Source: CAZTHL01 sp964613585
GTDB lineage: Bacteria; Pseudomonadota; Alphaproteobacteria; DSM-16000; Inquilinaceae
Length of the DNA: 30,027 nucleotides
Direction: 5' to 3'
NCBI GenBank assembly: GCA_964613585.1
Contig: CAZTHL010000046.1
Span: 1 to 30,027 of the forward strand
Shown: positions 1-8,421 of the stretch, in pieces
Layout: every line of letters begins with the position of its first letter
Position numbering within the stretch: position 1 is the stretch's first letter
The notes under the pieces: model-generated
The model's input: only the letters and a program-made list of their open reading frames with translations
The model's database searches: none
Told to the model about the DNA's origin: nothing
Made by a program: the position numbers and the translations under genes

Positions 1-2
1 AT

Positions 3-965
3 TTCAAGCGCGACGAGCTGAACCATACCGGCGCCCACAAGATCAACAATTGCATCGGCCAGATCCTGCTCGCCCGCCGCATGGGCAAGACCCGCATCAT
101 CGCCGAGACCGGCGCCGGACAGCACGGCGTCGCCGTGGCCACGGTGTGCGCCCTCTTCGACCTGTCCTGCACCATCTTCATGGGCGCCACCGACATGGAG
201 CGGCAGGCACCCAACGTGTTTCGCATGAAGCTGCTCGGCGCCGAGGTGCGGCCGGTCACCAGCGGCAGCCGCACCCTCAAGGAGGCGATGAACGAGGCGC
301 TGCGCGACTGGGTCGCCCATGTCGACGACACCTTCTACATCATCGGCACCGTGGCCGGGCCGCACCCTTATCCGATGATGGTTCGCGACTTCCAGTCGGT
401 CATCGGCCAGGAGACCCGCGAGCAGATCATGCAGGCGGAAGGCCGGCTGCCGGACACGCTGGTCGCCTGCATCGGCGGCGGCTCCAACGCCATGGGCCTG
501 TTCCACCCGTTCCTCGACGATCCGCAGGTCGCCATGCACGGGGTCGAGGCGGCCGGCGAGGGCGTGACCACCGGGCGCCACGCCGCCAGCATCGGCGGCG
601 GCCGCCCCGGCGTGCTGCACGGCAACCGCACCTTTCTGCTGCAGGACGCCGACGGGCAGATCCACGAGGCCCATTCCATCTCGGCGGGCATGGACTATCC
701 CGGCATCGGGCCCGAGCATGCCTGGCTGCACCAGGCCCGGCGAGTGACCTACGTGTCGGTGACCGACGCGGCGGCGCTCGAGGCGTTCACCCTGTGTGCC
801 CGGCTCGAGGGCATCGTCCCGGCGCTGGAGCCGGCGCACGCGCTGGCCCATGTCGCCGACATCGCGTCGGACCTGCCGGCCGATCACCTCATCGTCATGA
901 ACATGTGCGGCCGCGGCGACAAGGACGTGTTCACCGTGGCCAAGGCGCTGGGGATCGAGCTGTGA
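3..965 (+). CDS. trpB: Tryptophan synthase beta chain (5' end outside window)
   Basis: TrpB condenses indole, channelled from TrpA, with L-serine in a PLP-dependent reaction, the last step of tryptophan synthesis. The reading frame is open from base 3, so the gene starts before the window. The visible part begins with the PLP-lysine segment HTGAHKIN (Lys at visible residue 13). It continues with ETGAGQHGVA and the PLP-phosphate loop GGGSNA (visible residues 158-163), and ends with GRGDKD near the C terminus, all family hallmarks. About 80 N-terminal residues are missing compared with normal TrpB. The TGA stop overlaps the GTG start of trpA by four bases (GTGA), so the two subunits are translationally coupled. 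Codon use is strongly GC-rich, like its neighbours. Identification is secure. Confidence 0.97.
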   Translation, partial: FKRDELNHTGAHKINNCIGQILLARRMGKTRIIAETGAGQHGVAVATVCALFDLSCTIFMGATDMERQAPNVFRMKLLGAEVRPVTSGSRTLKEAMNEALRDWVAHVDDTFYIIGTVAGPHPYPMMVRDFQSVIGQETREQIMQAEGRLPDTLVACIGGGSNAMGLFHPFLDDPQVAMHGVEAAGEGVTTGRHAASIGGGRPGVLHGNRTFLLQDADGQIHEAHSISAGMDYPGIGPEHAWLHQARRVTYVSVTDAAALEAFTLCARLEGIVPALEPAHALAHVADIASDLPADHLIVMNMCGRGDKDVFTVAKALGIEL

Positions 966-1822
966 CGACGACCTCCGCGGGCGCCGCCCTGCCGCGCCTG
1001 CCCGAGAGCCGCATCACCCGGCGTTTCGAGGAGCTGAGGCGGCAGCGGCGCGGCGGCCTGATCACCTTCATCACCGCCGGGGATCCTGATCGGGATACCT
1101 GCGCCGCGCTGCTCGATGGCCTGCCTCGCGCCGGCGCCGACCTGATCGAGCTCGGCATCCCGTTCACCGACCCCATGGCCGACGGGCCGTCGATCCAGGC
1201 CGCCAGCCGGCGGGCGCTTGCCGCCGGCATGACGCTGGCCGGCACGCTCGATCTGGCGCGCCGCTTCCGCGACTCGGACGCGGACACGCCCCTGGTGCTC
1301 ATGGGCTACTACAACCCGGTCCACGCCTACGGCCCCGGCCGATTCGCAGCCGACGCCGCGCGCGCCGGCGTCGACGGGCTGATCGTCGTCGATATGCCGC
1401 CGGAGGAGGATGCCGAGCTGCGCGACCCGGCCACCGCCTGGGGGCTCGACCTGATCCGCCTGGCCGCGCCGACCACTGACGACGCGCGGCTGCCTGCGGT
1501 GGTGACCGGCGCCAGCGGCTTCCTCTACTTCGTGTCGATCACCGGCATCACCGGCACCGCGGCCGCGACGGATGCCGCGATCGAGCAGGCCGTGGCCCGG
1601 CTGCGCCGCCACACCCGGCTGCCGGTCGCCGTCGGCTTCGGCATCCGCACGCCGGAGCGGGCCGCCGCGGTCGCCCGGCGCGCCGACGCCGCGGTCGTCG
1701 GCTCGGCCATCGTCGACCGTATCGCCGCGCACCTCGATGCCGACGGTCGGGCCGGGCCCGGCCTGGTCGACGCCACGCTGGATCTTGTCGGGCGCCTGGC
1801 GGCGGGCGTTCGCGGCGGCTGA
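962..1822 (+). CDS. trpA: Tryptophan synthase alpha chain
   Basis: TrpA cleaves indole-3-glycerol phosphate to indole and glyceraldehyde 3-phosphate and passes indole to TrpB in the alpha2-beta2 complex. The predicted protein is 286 aa, close to the family norm of about 270. The catalytic pair is visible in the segment ELGIPFTDPMADG as Glu63 and Asp74, matching Glu49 and Asp60 of the Salmonella enzyme. The phosphate-binding SITGITGTA and VGFGI segments follow further on. I chose the GTG start at 962 because it overlaps the trpB stop in a GTGA arrangement and gives a normal N terminus. The open frame upstream of it is a shadow of trpB. The gene is followed after 27 bases by folC. Confidence 0.96.
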   Translation: MTTTSAGAALPRLPESRITRRFEELRRQRRGGLITFITAGDPDRDTCAALLDGLPRAGADLIELGIPFTDPMADGPSIQAASRRALAAGMTLAGTLDLARRFRDSDADTPLVLMGYYNPVHAYGPGRFAADAARAGVDGLIVVDMPPEEDAELRDPATAWGLDLIRLAAPTTDDARLPAVVTGASGFLYFVSITGITGTAAATDAAIEQAVARLRRHTRLPVAVGFGIRTPERAAAVARRADAAVVGSAIVDRIAAHLDADGRAGPGLVDATLDLVGRLAAGVRGG

Positions 1823-1849
1823 CCGCGCTCGCCTCTCCCCGATCCAGCG

Positions 1850-3187
1850 ATGAGCCCGGCGCCCGTCGATCCAGTGCCCGAGCCGGCGCGGTCCCGAACG
1901 CTCGAGCAGGCGCTGGAGCGGGTGCAGCGGCTGCACCCGAAGCGCATCGACCTGTCGCTGGGCCGCATGCGGCGGCTGCTGGGCGCGCTGGACGCGCCGG
2001 AGCGGCGCTTGCCGCCGGTCGTCCACGTCGCCGGCACCAACGGCAAGGGCTCCACCGTGGCCTTCCTGCGGGCCTTCCTCGAGGCCGCCGGGCACCGGGT
2101 CCACGTCTACACGTCGCCGCATCTGGTCCGCTTCACCGAGCGCATCCGCCTCGCCGGCGCCCCGGTCGACGACGACACCATGATCGCGCTGCTTGACCGG
2201 TGCGAGGCGGCGAACGGCGGCCTGCCGATCACCTACTTCGAGATCACCACGGCGGCCGCCTTCCTCGCCTTTGCCGAGGTGCCGGCGGACATCCTGCTGC
2301 TCGAGGTGGGCATGGGCGGCCGGCTCGACGCCACCAACGTGATCGACCGGCCGCTGGTCACGGCGATCACCCGCATCTCCATGGACCACCAGCAGTTCCT
2401 GGGCGACACCCTGGCCGCCATCGCCGCGGAGAAGGCGGGCATCCTCAAGCCCGGCGTGCCGGCCGTGCTCGGGCCGCAGGGCGAGGCGGCGGCGGTGGAC
2501 ACGGTCCGCGCCAGGGCCGCCCTGGTCGGCGCGCCGCTCCGGCTGCCCGGTCGCGACTGGCGTTGCCATCACGACGCCGCCGGCTTCGTGCTGGAGACCG
2601 GCGACGCCCGCCGCCGGTTCCCGACGCCCGCGCTCGAGGGCGACCATCAGATCGCCAATGCCGCCACGGCCATTGTGACGGCCGACCATCTGCCCGGCTT
2701 CGGCCTGGATCAGGCGGCGCTGGCCCAGGGGCTGCTTTGCGTCGACTGGCCGGGGCGGCTGCAGCCGATCCGGCGCGGCCCGCTGTTCGATCAGGTGCCG
2801 CCCGGCAGCGCCCTGTGGCTGGACGGCGGCCACAACGACAGCGCCGGCGAGGCGCTCGCGGGCTGGGCGGCGTCCCGGCGGGCCGAGGACGGCCAGGGCG
2901 TCGACCTCATCGTCGGCATGCTGGAGAGCAAGGATCCGGTGGCGTTCTTGAGGCCGCTGGCGGCCTGGGCGCGGCGCCTTCGGGCGATCCGGATCCCGGG
3001 CGAGCCGGCCTCGCTGCCACCGGACGGTCTGGTCGAGGCGGCCCGGCGTGCGGGCATGGCCGATGCGGACGTGGCCGCGGACGTGGCGCGGGCGCTCACG
3101 GATCTTGCCCCGGCCGGACGGCCCGGCACGGTCCTCATCTGCGGCTCGCTCTACCTGGTCGGGCACATCCTGCGCGACCACGCCTGA
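1850..3187 (+). CDS. folC: Dihydrofolate synthase / folylpolyglutamate synthase
   Basis: FolC adds L-glutamate to dihydropteroate and then to reduced folates in an ATP-dependent Mur-ligase-type reaction in the cytoplasm. The 445-aa product has the expected length. Visible motifs are the P-loop GTNGKGS (residues 62-68), the following TSPHLVRFTERI segment, YFEITT, and EVGMGGRLDATN, all typical of the family. The C-terminal domain contains LDGGHN and the LICGSLYLVG ending. The gene follows trpA closely and is probably in the same transcript. In many alphaproteobacteria accD sits between trpA and folC; here it does not. The gene converges on the luxR-type gene with about 43 bases between stop codons, in which I see no strong terminator. 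Confidence 0.95.
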   Translation: MSPAPVDPVPEPARSRTLEQALERVQRLHPKRIDLSLGRMRRLLGALDAPERRLPPVVHVAGTNGKGSTVAFLRAFLEAAGHRVHVYTSPHLVRFTERIRLAGAPVDDDTMIALLDRCEAANGGLPITYFEITTAAAFLAFAEVPADILLLEVGMGGRLDATNVIDRPLVTAITRISMDHQQFLGDTLAAIAAEKAGILKPGVPAVLGPQGEAAAVDTVRARAALVGAPLRLPGRDWRCHHDAAGFVLETGDARRRFPTPALEGDHQIANAATAIVTADHLPGFGLDQAALAQGLLCVDWPGRLQPIRRGPLFDQVPPGSALWLDGGHNDSAGEALAGWAASRRAEDGQGVDLIVGMLESKDPVAFLRPLAAWARRLRAIRIPGEPASLPPDGLVEAARRAGMADADVAADVARALTDLAPAGRPGTVLICGSLYLVGHILRDHA

Positions 3188-3230
3188 ACGGCCGGCGCGC
3201 CCGTGAGCATCGGGGCGACGGAGGCCCTGC

Positions 3231-3962
3231 TCAGGGGAAGATCATGTTCATGCGAATTGCCTTGATGATGGCGACGATCCGGCTGTTGGTGCCGAGCTTG
3301 TGCACGATCCGCTTGAAGTGGAAGTTCACCGTGTTCTCGCTGATGCCGAGGATCACGCTGATGTCCCACGAGGACTTGCCGTTGGCGCTCCAGTACAGGC
3401 ACTCGCGCTCACGGGCCGTCAGGTGCACGTCGCCCTCGACCGCGACCGGCTCGGGCTGCAGCTCCTGCGCCGTGATCAGGAACTGCGCGGCCAGCAGCTG
3501 CAGCTCGCTCGGCCGGGCCGACGGCTGCTCGGCCGGGCTCTGGCTGCTGGCCAGGCTGACCAGGGCGCAGTCCCCCCAGGCGCCATGCAGGGGCACGCTG
3601 ATGCCGTGGTTCAGCCCCGCCGACCGGCCTTCGTCCATGATCAGCCGCTGGCGTGGGGTCAGATTGAGCGACTGCTCGAGCATGCCCCATTGAAACGGAC
3701 GCTCGGCGTAGGGTGCGTAGTGGAACACCGGGTCGATGCTCTGAAAGTCCTCCTTGAGGTAATGATCGACCCATTCCGTCGGATAGGTGATCTTGACGAT
3801 CGGCTTGTTCTTGCTTTGCGATCGGAAGCGCCGATGCTCTCCGAGCGCCGCGAAGGCGACCCGATCATAGCCATGGTCGGCGACGGCCTGGCAGAAGAGA
3901 TCGAACGCCTCCTCGGTGCTCTTGCAGCTGTTCGACTGCTCGATATAGTCGATGGCCCGCAT
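3231..3962 (-). CDS. LuxR-family quorum-sensing type transcriptional regulator (LuxR solo)
   Basis: The 243-aa product has the two-domain LuxR layout. Residues roughly 15-165 form an autoinducer-binding domain and 175-243 a GerE-type helix-turn-helix. The acyl-homoserine-lactone pocket signature is present: Trp64, Tyr68, Asp77, Pro78, Trp92 and Gly120 correspond to the six conserved positions of TraR/LuxR. The DNA-binding part shows TARERECLYW, ISVILGISENTVNFH and a final IVHKLG. I chose the ATG at 3962 because GGGAGG lies seven bases before it; the frame stays open further upstream but without family similarity. No luxI synthase is visible in the window, so it is a LuxR solo by local context. 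It probably responds to an acyl-homoserine lactone or a related ligand; target genes are unknown. Confidence 0.9.
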   Translation of the reverse strand: MRAIDYIEQSNSCKSTEEAFDLFCQAVADHGYDRVAFAALGEHRRFRSQSKNKPIVKITYPTEWVDHYLKEDFQSIDPVFHYAPYAERPFQWGMLEQSLNLTPRQRLIMDEGRSAGLNHGISVPLHGAWGDCALVSLASSQSPAEQPSARPSELQLLAAQFLITAQELQPEPVAVEGDVHLTARERECLYWSANGKSSWDISVILGISENTVNFHFKRIVHKLGTNSRIVAIIKAIRMNMIFP

Positions 3963-4069
3963 CCAATTGCCTCCCACCCTGCCGCCGGTCCCACCTTTGT
4001 CATCCCGTGACGTGTTTGTTGGGGCGACTGGCCTGGCGCAACGGTTCTTCCATGCGTCGGGGAACTGGT

Positions 4070-4102
4070 GTGCCGACAGGGCCGAGCGGCTCCTGTCAGC
4101 AC
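4070..4102. promoter_or_regulatory. Inverted repeat upstream of the luxR-type gene
   Basis: Two 11-base arms, GTGCCGACAGG (4070-4080) and CCTGTCAGCAC (4092-4102), are inverted copies with one mismatch around an 11-base spacer. The element lies about 110 bases upstream of the luxR-type start codon. The arms contain GACAG/CTGTC, the core of lux-box half sites, but in outward orientation compared with the classical box. It could be an operator, a leader hairpin or chance in GC-rich DNA. Confidence 0.35.
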
Positions 4103-4299
4103 GGCTTCGACGAGCCGCTTCTTGGGCAGCGAGGATATCTGACCTGCACGCCGACGTGTTGTCCATCGGCTCCGCCCGTTTGCCGGGTCTCGTGCGCTGG
4201 ATGCCGCAGCCCTCTCCGGGCTGAAGCGATCCATGACTCCCTCTTACTCCACTGACGCCACACTAGCGGAATATACTGATATCCGGCAAGGAAGCTTTG

Positions 4300-4485
4300 A
4301 TGAAAAGAACGTTGCTCTTCCCGCGTGTCGCGAATTCGCCTCCTAGAAGCACAGTTTTCGTCTCAGGATTTGCACGGGCATTTCACCGTGAGGCCGTTGC
4401 TGACGATACCAAGTCCGCTGAATACATGGTGATGGCGCCGGGCCCACAGGACTGGCGCGTCGGCCTGCGGACCGGCATGTCATGA
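4300..4485 (+). CDS. Possible small hypothetical protein, 61 aa
   Basis: A short frame begins at the ATG at 4300, seven bases after AAGGA, and a TATACT hexamer that could be a -10 element lies at 4272-4277. The product contains no recognised motif, signal peptide or membrane segment. It stands alone between the divergent luxR-type gene and the convergent trxA. The ribosome-binding site and -10 match are the only support. It may equally be a noncoding transcript or chance. The rest of the 3963-4487 interval shows nothing further that I can name. Confidence 0.25.
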   Translation: MKRTLLFPRVANSPPRSTVFVSGFARAFHREAVADDTKSAEYMVMAPGPQDWRVGLRTGMS

Positions 4486-4487
4486 AC

Positions 4488-4522
4488 AAAAAAAAGAGCC
4501 TTCACCGTAGCCGGGAAGGCTC
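4488..4522 (-). terminator. Rho-independent terminator of trxA
   Basis: Read on the minus strand, a perfect 8-base stem (GAGCCTTC / GAAGGCTC) with an 11-base GC-rich loop is followed directly by a run of eight T. It lies 26 bases beyond the trxA stop codon. This is a textbook intrinsic terminator for the addB-addA-trxA direction. Confidence 0.9.
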
Positions 4523-4548
4523 CTCTTCCTGGGAGTGACGCAATTCTC

Positions 4549-4872
4549 TTACAAGGATGTGTCAACCCAGTGCCGGATCGCGCTTGCCGGCATGGCGCCG
4601 ATCTTGGTGCCGGCCACCTGGCCGTTCTTGAACAGCATCAGGGTCGGGATGCCGCGCACCCCGTATCGGGCCGGCGTCACGGTGTTCTCGTCGATGTTCA
4701 TCTTCGCCACGGTGAGCCGGTCGCCCATCTCGTCGGCCAGCGTCTCCAGGGCCGGAGCGATCATCTTGCAGGGGCCGCACCACTCGGCCCAGAAATCGAC
4801 CAGCACGGGCTGCTCAGACCGCAGGACATCGGCCTCGAACGACGCGTCGGTCACGGGTTTCGGCGTGCTCAT
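4549..4872 (-). CDS. trxA: Thioredoxin
   Basis: Thioredoxin is the general cytoplasmic protein-disulfide reductant, recycled by thioredoxin reductase. The 107-aa product has the classic size. It carries the active site WCGPC (residues 31-35), the buried Asp26 in VDFWAEW and the cis-proline Pro76 in RGIPTLMLF. The ATG at 4872 is preceded by a GAGGAG ribosome-binding site. The gene lies downstream of addA on the same strand, 96 bases away, the usual alphaproteobacterial arrangement, and ends in a strong terminator. Identification is secure. Confidence 0.97.
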   Translation of the reverse strand: MSTPKPVTDASFEADVLRSEQPVLVDFWAEWCGPCKMIAPALETLADEMGDRLTVAKMNIDENTVTPARYGVRGIPTLMLFKNGQVAGTKIGAMPASAIRHWVDTSL

Positions 4873-4968
4873 GCTTCTCCTCGCCCGGCGGACACGCCTT
4901 CAGCGTCCCGCTCGCATGCAGGTTTTCTCGATCACCCCATGAGAATAAAAGGAGCGGCCGCGCAAGGG

Positions 4969-7900
4969 TCAAGGCGCATGCCGGTCGAGCAGCGCATGGC
5001 TGATCGGCATCCAACGGGGGCCGTCGGTCCACAGAAGGCCCGCCTCGATGCTCCGGGAGGCGCCGTAGATCGGCCGCAGGGCGGCGCGATAGGCGGCCAG
5101 CTGGCGCAGGTAGACCGGCGGCACATCCTCGGGACGCGCCGGCGGCGGCCGGCTGGTCTTGTAGTCGAGCAGCAGCACCCGCTCGTCGGTGACGATCAGC
5201 CGATCGATCTGGCCGGACAGGACGCGGGGCGACGCGCCCTCGCCCAGGATGCCGACCACGGGAACCTCCGCGCGGCTGCCCGGGCCGAACAGGGGGGCCG
5301 TCGTCGGATCGGTGAGCACGCCCAGCACCTCGCGGCACAGCGCGTCCTGCTCCGCCCGGCTCAGCCCATGCGTCGGCCGCGCCAGAAACCGGCGGACCGC
5401 CGGCTCGCGATCCGCAGGTGCCAGGTCGGGCAGGCGTTGCAGCAGGACGTGGACCAGACGGCCTCGCCGGAACCGGAGGCCGCCGTCCTCGGCCAGCGGC
5501 GAGCGGACCGCCGGCTCGGCCCCGGTCGGCCGTGACGGCACCAGCGGCCGCGGCGGCGTCGGCTCCGGTGCCGGCGCCCGCCGGGCCCAGCTCGGCAGCG
5601 GCGGCGCGCCGTCGCCCGCACCGGCGGTCGTCTCCGCGCGGGCCGCGCCGTCCTGCGCGAGCTCGTGACGCAGGGTGCCGTCGGGCAGGGCCCGGATCCC
5701 GTCCAGCCGCTCGAGCCCGGCGCGGCACAAGGCGTGCCAGCAGCGTTCCGACGGACCCTTAGCGCCATGGTAACCGGCGATGTAGAGCCGGTCCTCGGCC
5801 CGGGTCAGGGCGACATAGAGCAGGCGCCGGTATTCCCGGTCGCGCCGCCGGTTGGCACGGTCGCGGGCCTCGCGGCAGCAGGCCTCCTCCATCTCGCGCC
5901 GCGGCGGCCACAGCGGCACCGGCAGCGCCTCGTCCGGCCACAGGATGGCCGGGCTCTGGCCCGGGACGGACACGGTGTCGGGCAGGAAGACGACGGGCGC
6001 CTGCAGCCCCTTGGCGCCGTGCACGGTCATCAGGCGCACGCGCTGCCGGCCGTCCTGGTCGAGCTCGCGCTTGACCTCGCCCTCGCCGGCGCGCAGCCAG
6101 TGCAGGCAGCGCTGCAGTGACGGCGCCTCGCCGGCCTCGTGGCTGAGCACGGCGGCGAGCAGTTCGTCAATTGGATCCTCGGCCTCGGCGCCAAGCCGGG
6201 CCAGCAGGGCGCGCCGGCCGCTCACCGGATCCGCCGGGCAGGGCTCGGCGAGCACGGCGGCGAGGAGCTCGTAGGGACGCAGCCGGTCGACCCGGGCCAT
6301 CAGGCCTGCCAGGTAGGCGTGGGCGTCCGCGAAGGCGGGCCCGCTCCGGCCGCGCAGGGCGTCCCAGAGCCGGCCGGGCCGGCCGTGCGCCAGCGCCAGC
6401 AGCTGCTCCTCGTCGAGGCCTATGAGCGGGCCCTTCAGCACCGCGGCCAGGGTCAGGTCGTCCTCGGGCAGCAGCAGGATGTCGCCCAGCGCCATCAGGT
6501 CCATGACCGCCAGTTGCTCGGTCAGCACCATGCGGTCGACTCCGGCGACCGGCACGTCGCGGGCCTTGAGCGCGCGCACCAGCTCCATGAAGAATCGGTT
6601 GCGCCGCCGCACCAGAATCAGCACGTCGCCCGGAACGATCGGCCGGTCGCGCGCCGGCAGCCGCTCGCCCCGGTCGAGCCAGCCGCGGATGGTGGCGGAA
6701 ATGCGCTCGGCGAGCCGGCTCGCCGGATCATCGACGCGGCCCTGGTCGACCGGCGGCGTCCAGGGCTCCTCGGCCACCGCGTCGGCCGGACCCATGGCGG
6801 GCCACAGCTCGACCAGGCCGGCGGCGCCGCGCCGGTGCGCCCGATGCCGGATCGGCGTCTCCGGGTCGGCGGTCAGACCCTCGCGCGCCGCCGGCCGGGC
6901 GAAGACGGCGTCGACCGCGTCCAGCACGGCGCGGGCCGAGCGGAACGACACCGTCAGGTCGACCGGCCACCAGGGCTGCCCGGCGGCCGCCACGCGCTCG
7001 GCGAAATGCCGGCGCGTGCGCTCGAACTCGCGCGGATCCGCCCGCTGGAAGCTGAAGATCGACTGCTTCTCGTCGCCGACGGCGAAGATGGTGCGGCCGC
7101 TGTCCCGGGCGCCGCGCCCGGCGAAGAACTCCTCGGCCAGCGCCGCCACCACCTGCCATTGATCCGGGTTGGTGTCCTGCGCCTCGTCGATCAGGATATG
7201 GTCAATGCCGCCGTCGAGCTTGAACAGGACCCAGGGCGCGATGCCCGGCCGGCCGAGCAGCGCCAGCGTCCGCAGCACCAGATCGTCGTAGTCGAGGGCG
7301 GCGCGGCGCGCCTTGGCCGCGTCGTAGCGCTCGATCAGCGTCGCGCCGAGGCGGACCAGGGCGGCGGTCGCCTCGGCCACGCCCAGCGCGCCCAGCCGGT
7401 CGCCGAGCGCCGCGTGCCGCTCCGCCTCGACGCTCAGCCGCTCCGGAGCGTCCGGGCAGGCCCGGCTGGCCGCCTTGGTGATCAGGGTGGCGCGCGGTCG
7501 GCCGGCGTCCGTCAGCAGCAGCGTGCCGACACGGCCGAGACAGACGGCGCGCCCGGCTGGGTCGCCGAGCCAGTCGGCCAGCGCCCGACCGCGCTCGCGG
7601 TCCTTGTCCGACCCCGCCAGCAGGGCCTCCGCCGCGCGCCGCAGCCCCGGGCCATCGAAGGAGGCCTCGTCGCAGAAGGCGGCGATCACCGCGGCCTCGT
7701 CCTCGCCCGGGCGGACGCCGAGCCGGTCGCGCACGGCCGCCGCCAGCCCGTCGGCGCCGCCATGGGCGTGGAGCAGGCGGCGCAGCCTCCCGCGCTCCGC
7801 GACCAGCTCGGCGATACGCTCGCCGAAGCCCTGCTCGCCGGTGTGCTCGGCCACCGTGGCGATCGCCGCCTCGGCGGCCGGGTCGGGGTCGGCCAGCAAC

Positions 7901-8421
7901 CGCTCGCGCACCTCGGCCAGCAGCTCGGCGGCGTCGCGCTCCTCCATCGGCTGGAAATAGGGGGCCAGCCCCGCCTCGACCGGGAAGCGGCGCAGCAGCG
8001 ACTGGCAGAAGGCGTGAATGGTCTCGATCCGCATGCCGCCCGGCGCGTCGAGCACCCGGGCGAACAGGCGCCGGGCCGCGCCCGGCAGCGCGCGGGGCGG
8101 CCGCTCGCCAGTGAGCGCGGCAAGCGCCGACTCCAGCTCCGGCTCCGGCACCGTCGCCCACAGCGACAGGGTGCGGAAGATGCGGTTGGCCATCTCCGCC
8201 GCCGCCGCCTTGGTGAAGGTCAGGCACAGGATCCGGTGGGGCGCCGTGCCCGCCAGCATGAGCCGCAGCACCCGGTCGGTCAGCACCTTGGTCTTGCCGG
8301 TGCCGGCGGAGGCGGCGACCCAGACCGAGGCGGCGGGGTCGGCGGCGCGCTGCTGCAGGACGCCGGGATCCGGCGGCGGCTCGGCCTCGGCGCCGGGGTC
8401 GGGCGGCACCCGCTCGCTCAC
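4969..8421 (-). CDS. addA: AddA: ATP-dependent helicase/nuclease subunit A
   Basis: AddA is the UvrD-like helicase-nuclease subunit of AddAB, which processes double-strand breaks for RecA loading and degrades foreign linear DNA. The 1150-aa product shows the superfamily I motifs in order: Walker A SAGTGKT (residues 38-44), Walker B LIDEAQDTNPDQW, motif III GDEKQSIFSFQRADP, motif IV SFRSARAVLD, motif V TVHGAKGLQAPVV, and motif VI LLYVALTRAEDRL. A RecB-type nuclease domain at the C terminus has GQIDRL, LLDYKT and YLRQLAAYR. I placed the start at GTG 8421 because it overlaps the addB stop as GTGA; the open frame continuing upstream is an addB shadow. Length is normal for alphaproteobacteria. Confidence 0.95.
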   Translation of the reverse strand: MSERVPPDPGAEAEPPPDPGVLQQRAADPAASVWVAASAGTGKTKVLTDRVLRLMLAGTAPHRILCLTFTKAAAAEMANRIFRTLSLWATVPEPELESALAALTGERPPRALPGAARRLFARVLDAPGGMRIETIHAFCQSLLRRFPVEAGLAPYFQPMEERDAAELLAEVRERLLADPDPAAEAAIATVAEHTGEQGFGERIAELVAERGRLRRLLHAHGGADGLAAAVRDRLGVRPGEDEAAVIAAFCDEASFDGPGLRRAAEALLAGSDKDRERGRALADWLGDPAGRAVCLGRVGTLLLTDAGRPRATLITKAASRACPDAPERLSVEAERHAALGDRLGALGVAEATAALVRLGATLIERYDAAKARRAALDYDDLVLRTLALLGRPGIAPWVLFKLDGGIDHILIDEAQDTNPDQWQVVAALAEEFFAGRGARDSGRTIFAVGDEKQSIFSFQRADPREFERTRRHFAERVAAAGQPWWPVDLTVSFRSARAVLDAVDAVFARPAAREGLTADPETPIRHRAHRRGAAGLVELWPAMGPADAVAEEPWTPPVDQGRVDDPASRLAERISATIRGWLDRGERLPARDRPIVPGDVLILVRRRNRFFMELVRALKARDVPVAGVDRMVLTEQLAVMDLMALGDILLLPEDDLTLAAVLKGPLIGLDEEQLLALAHGRPGRLWDALRGRSGPAFADAHAYLAGLMARVDRLRPYELLAAVLAEPCPADPVSGRRALLARLGAEAEDPIDELLAAVLSHEAGEAPSLQRCLHWLRAGEGEVKRELDQDGRQRVRLMTVHGAKGLQAPVVFLPDTVSVPGQSPAILWPDEALPVPLWPPRREMEEACCREARDRANRRRDREYRRLLYVALTRAEDRLYIAGYHGAKGPSERCWHALCRAGLERLDGIRALPDGTLRHELAQDGAARAETTAGAGDGAPPLPSWARRAPAPEPTPPRPLVPSRPTGAEPAVRSPLAEDGGLRFRRGRLVHVLLQRLPDLAPADREPAVRRFLARPTHGLSRAEQDALCREVLGVLTDPTTAPLFGPGSRAEVPVVGILGEGASPRVLSGQIDRLIVTDERVLLLDYKTSRPPPARPEDVPPVYLRQLAAYRAALRPIYGASRSIEAGLLWTDGPRWMPISHALLDRHAP

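Noticed and set aside
884..3181. Long open frame on the minus strand opposite trpA and folC, 765 codons
   Set aside because: Composition is Arg, Gly, Asp and Gln-rich with no domain; it is the usual antisense shadow of high-GC genes with clear identities on the + strand.
3963..4166. N-terminal extension of the LuxR-type protein
   Set aside because: The frame is open, but GGGAGG with correct spacing before the ATG at 3962 and the family N terminus favour the shorter form.
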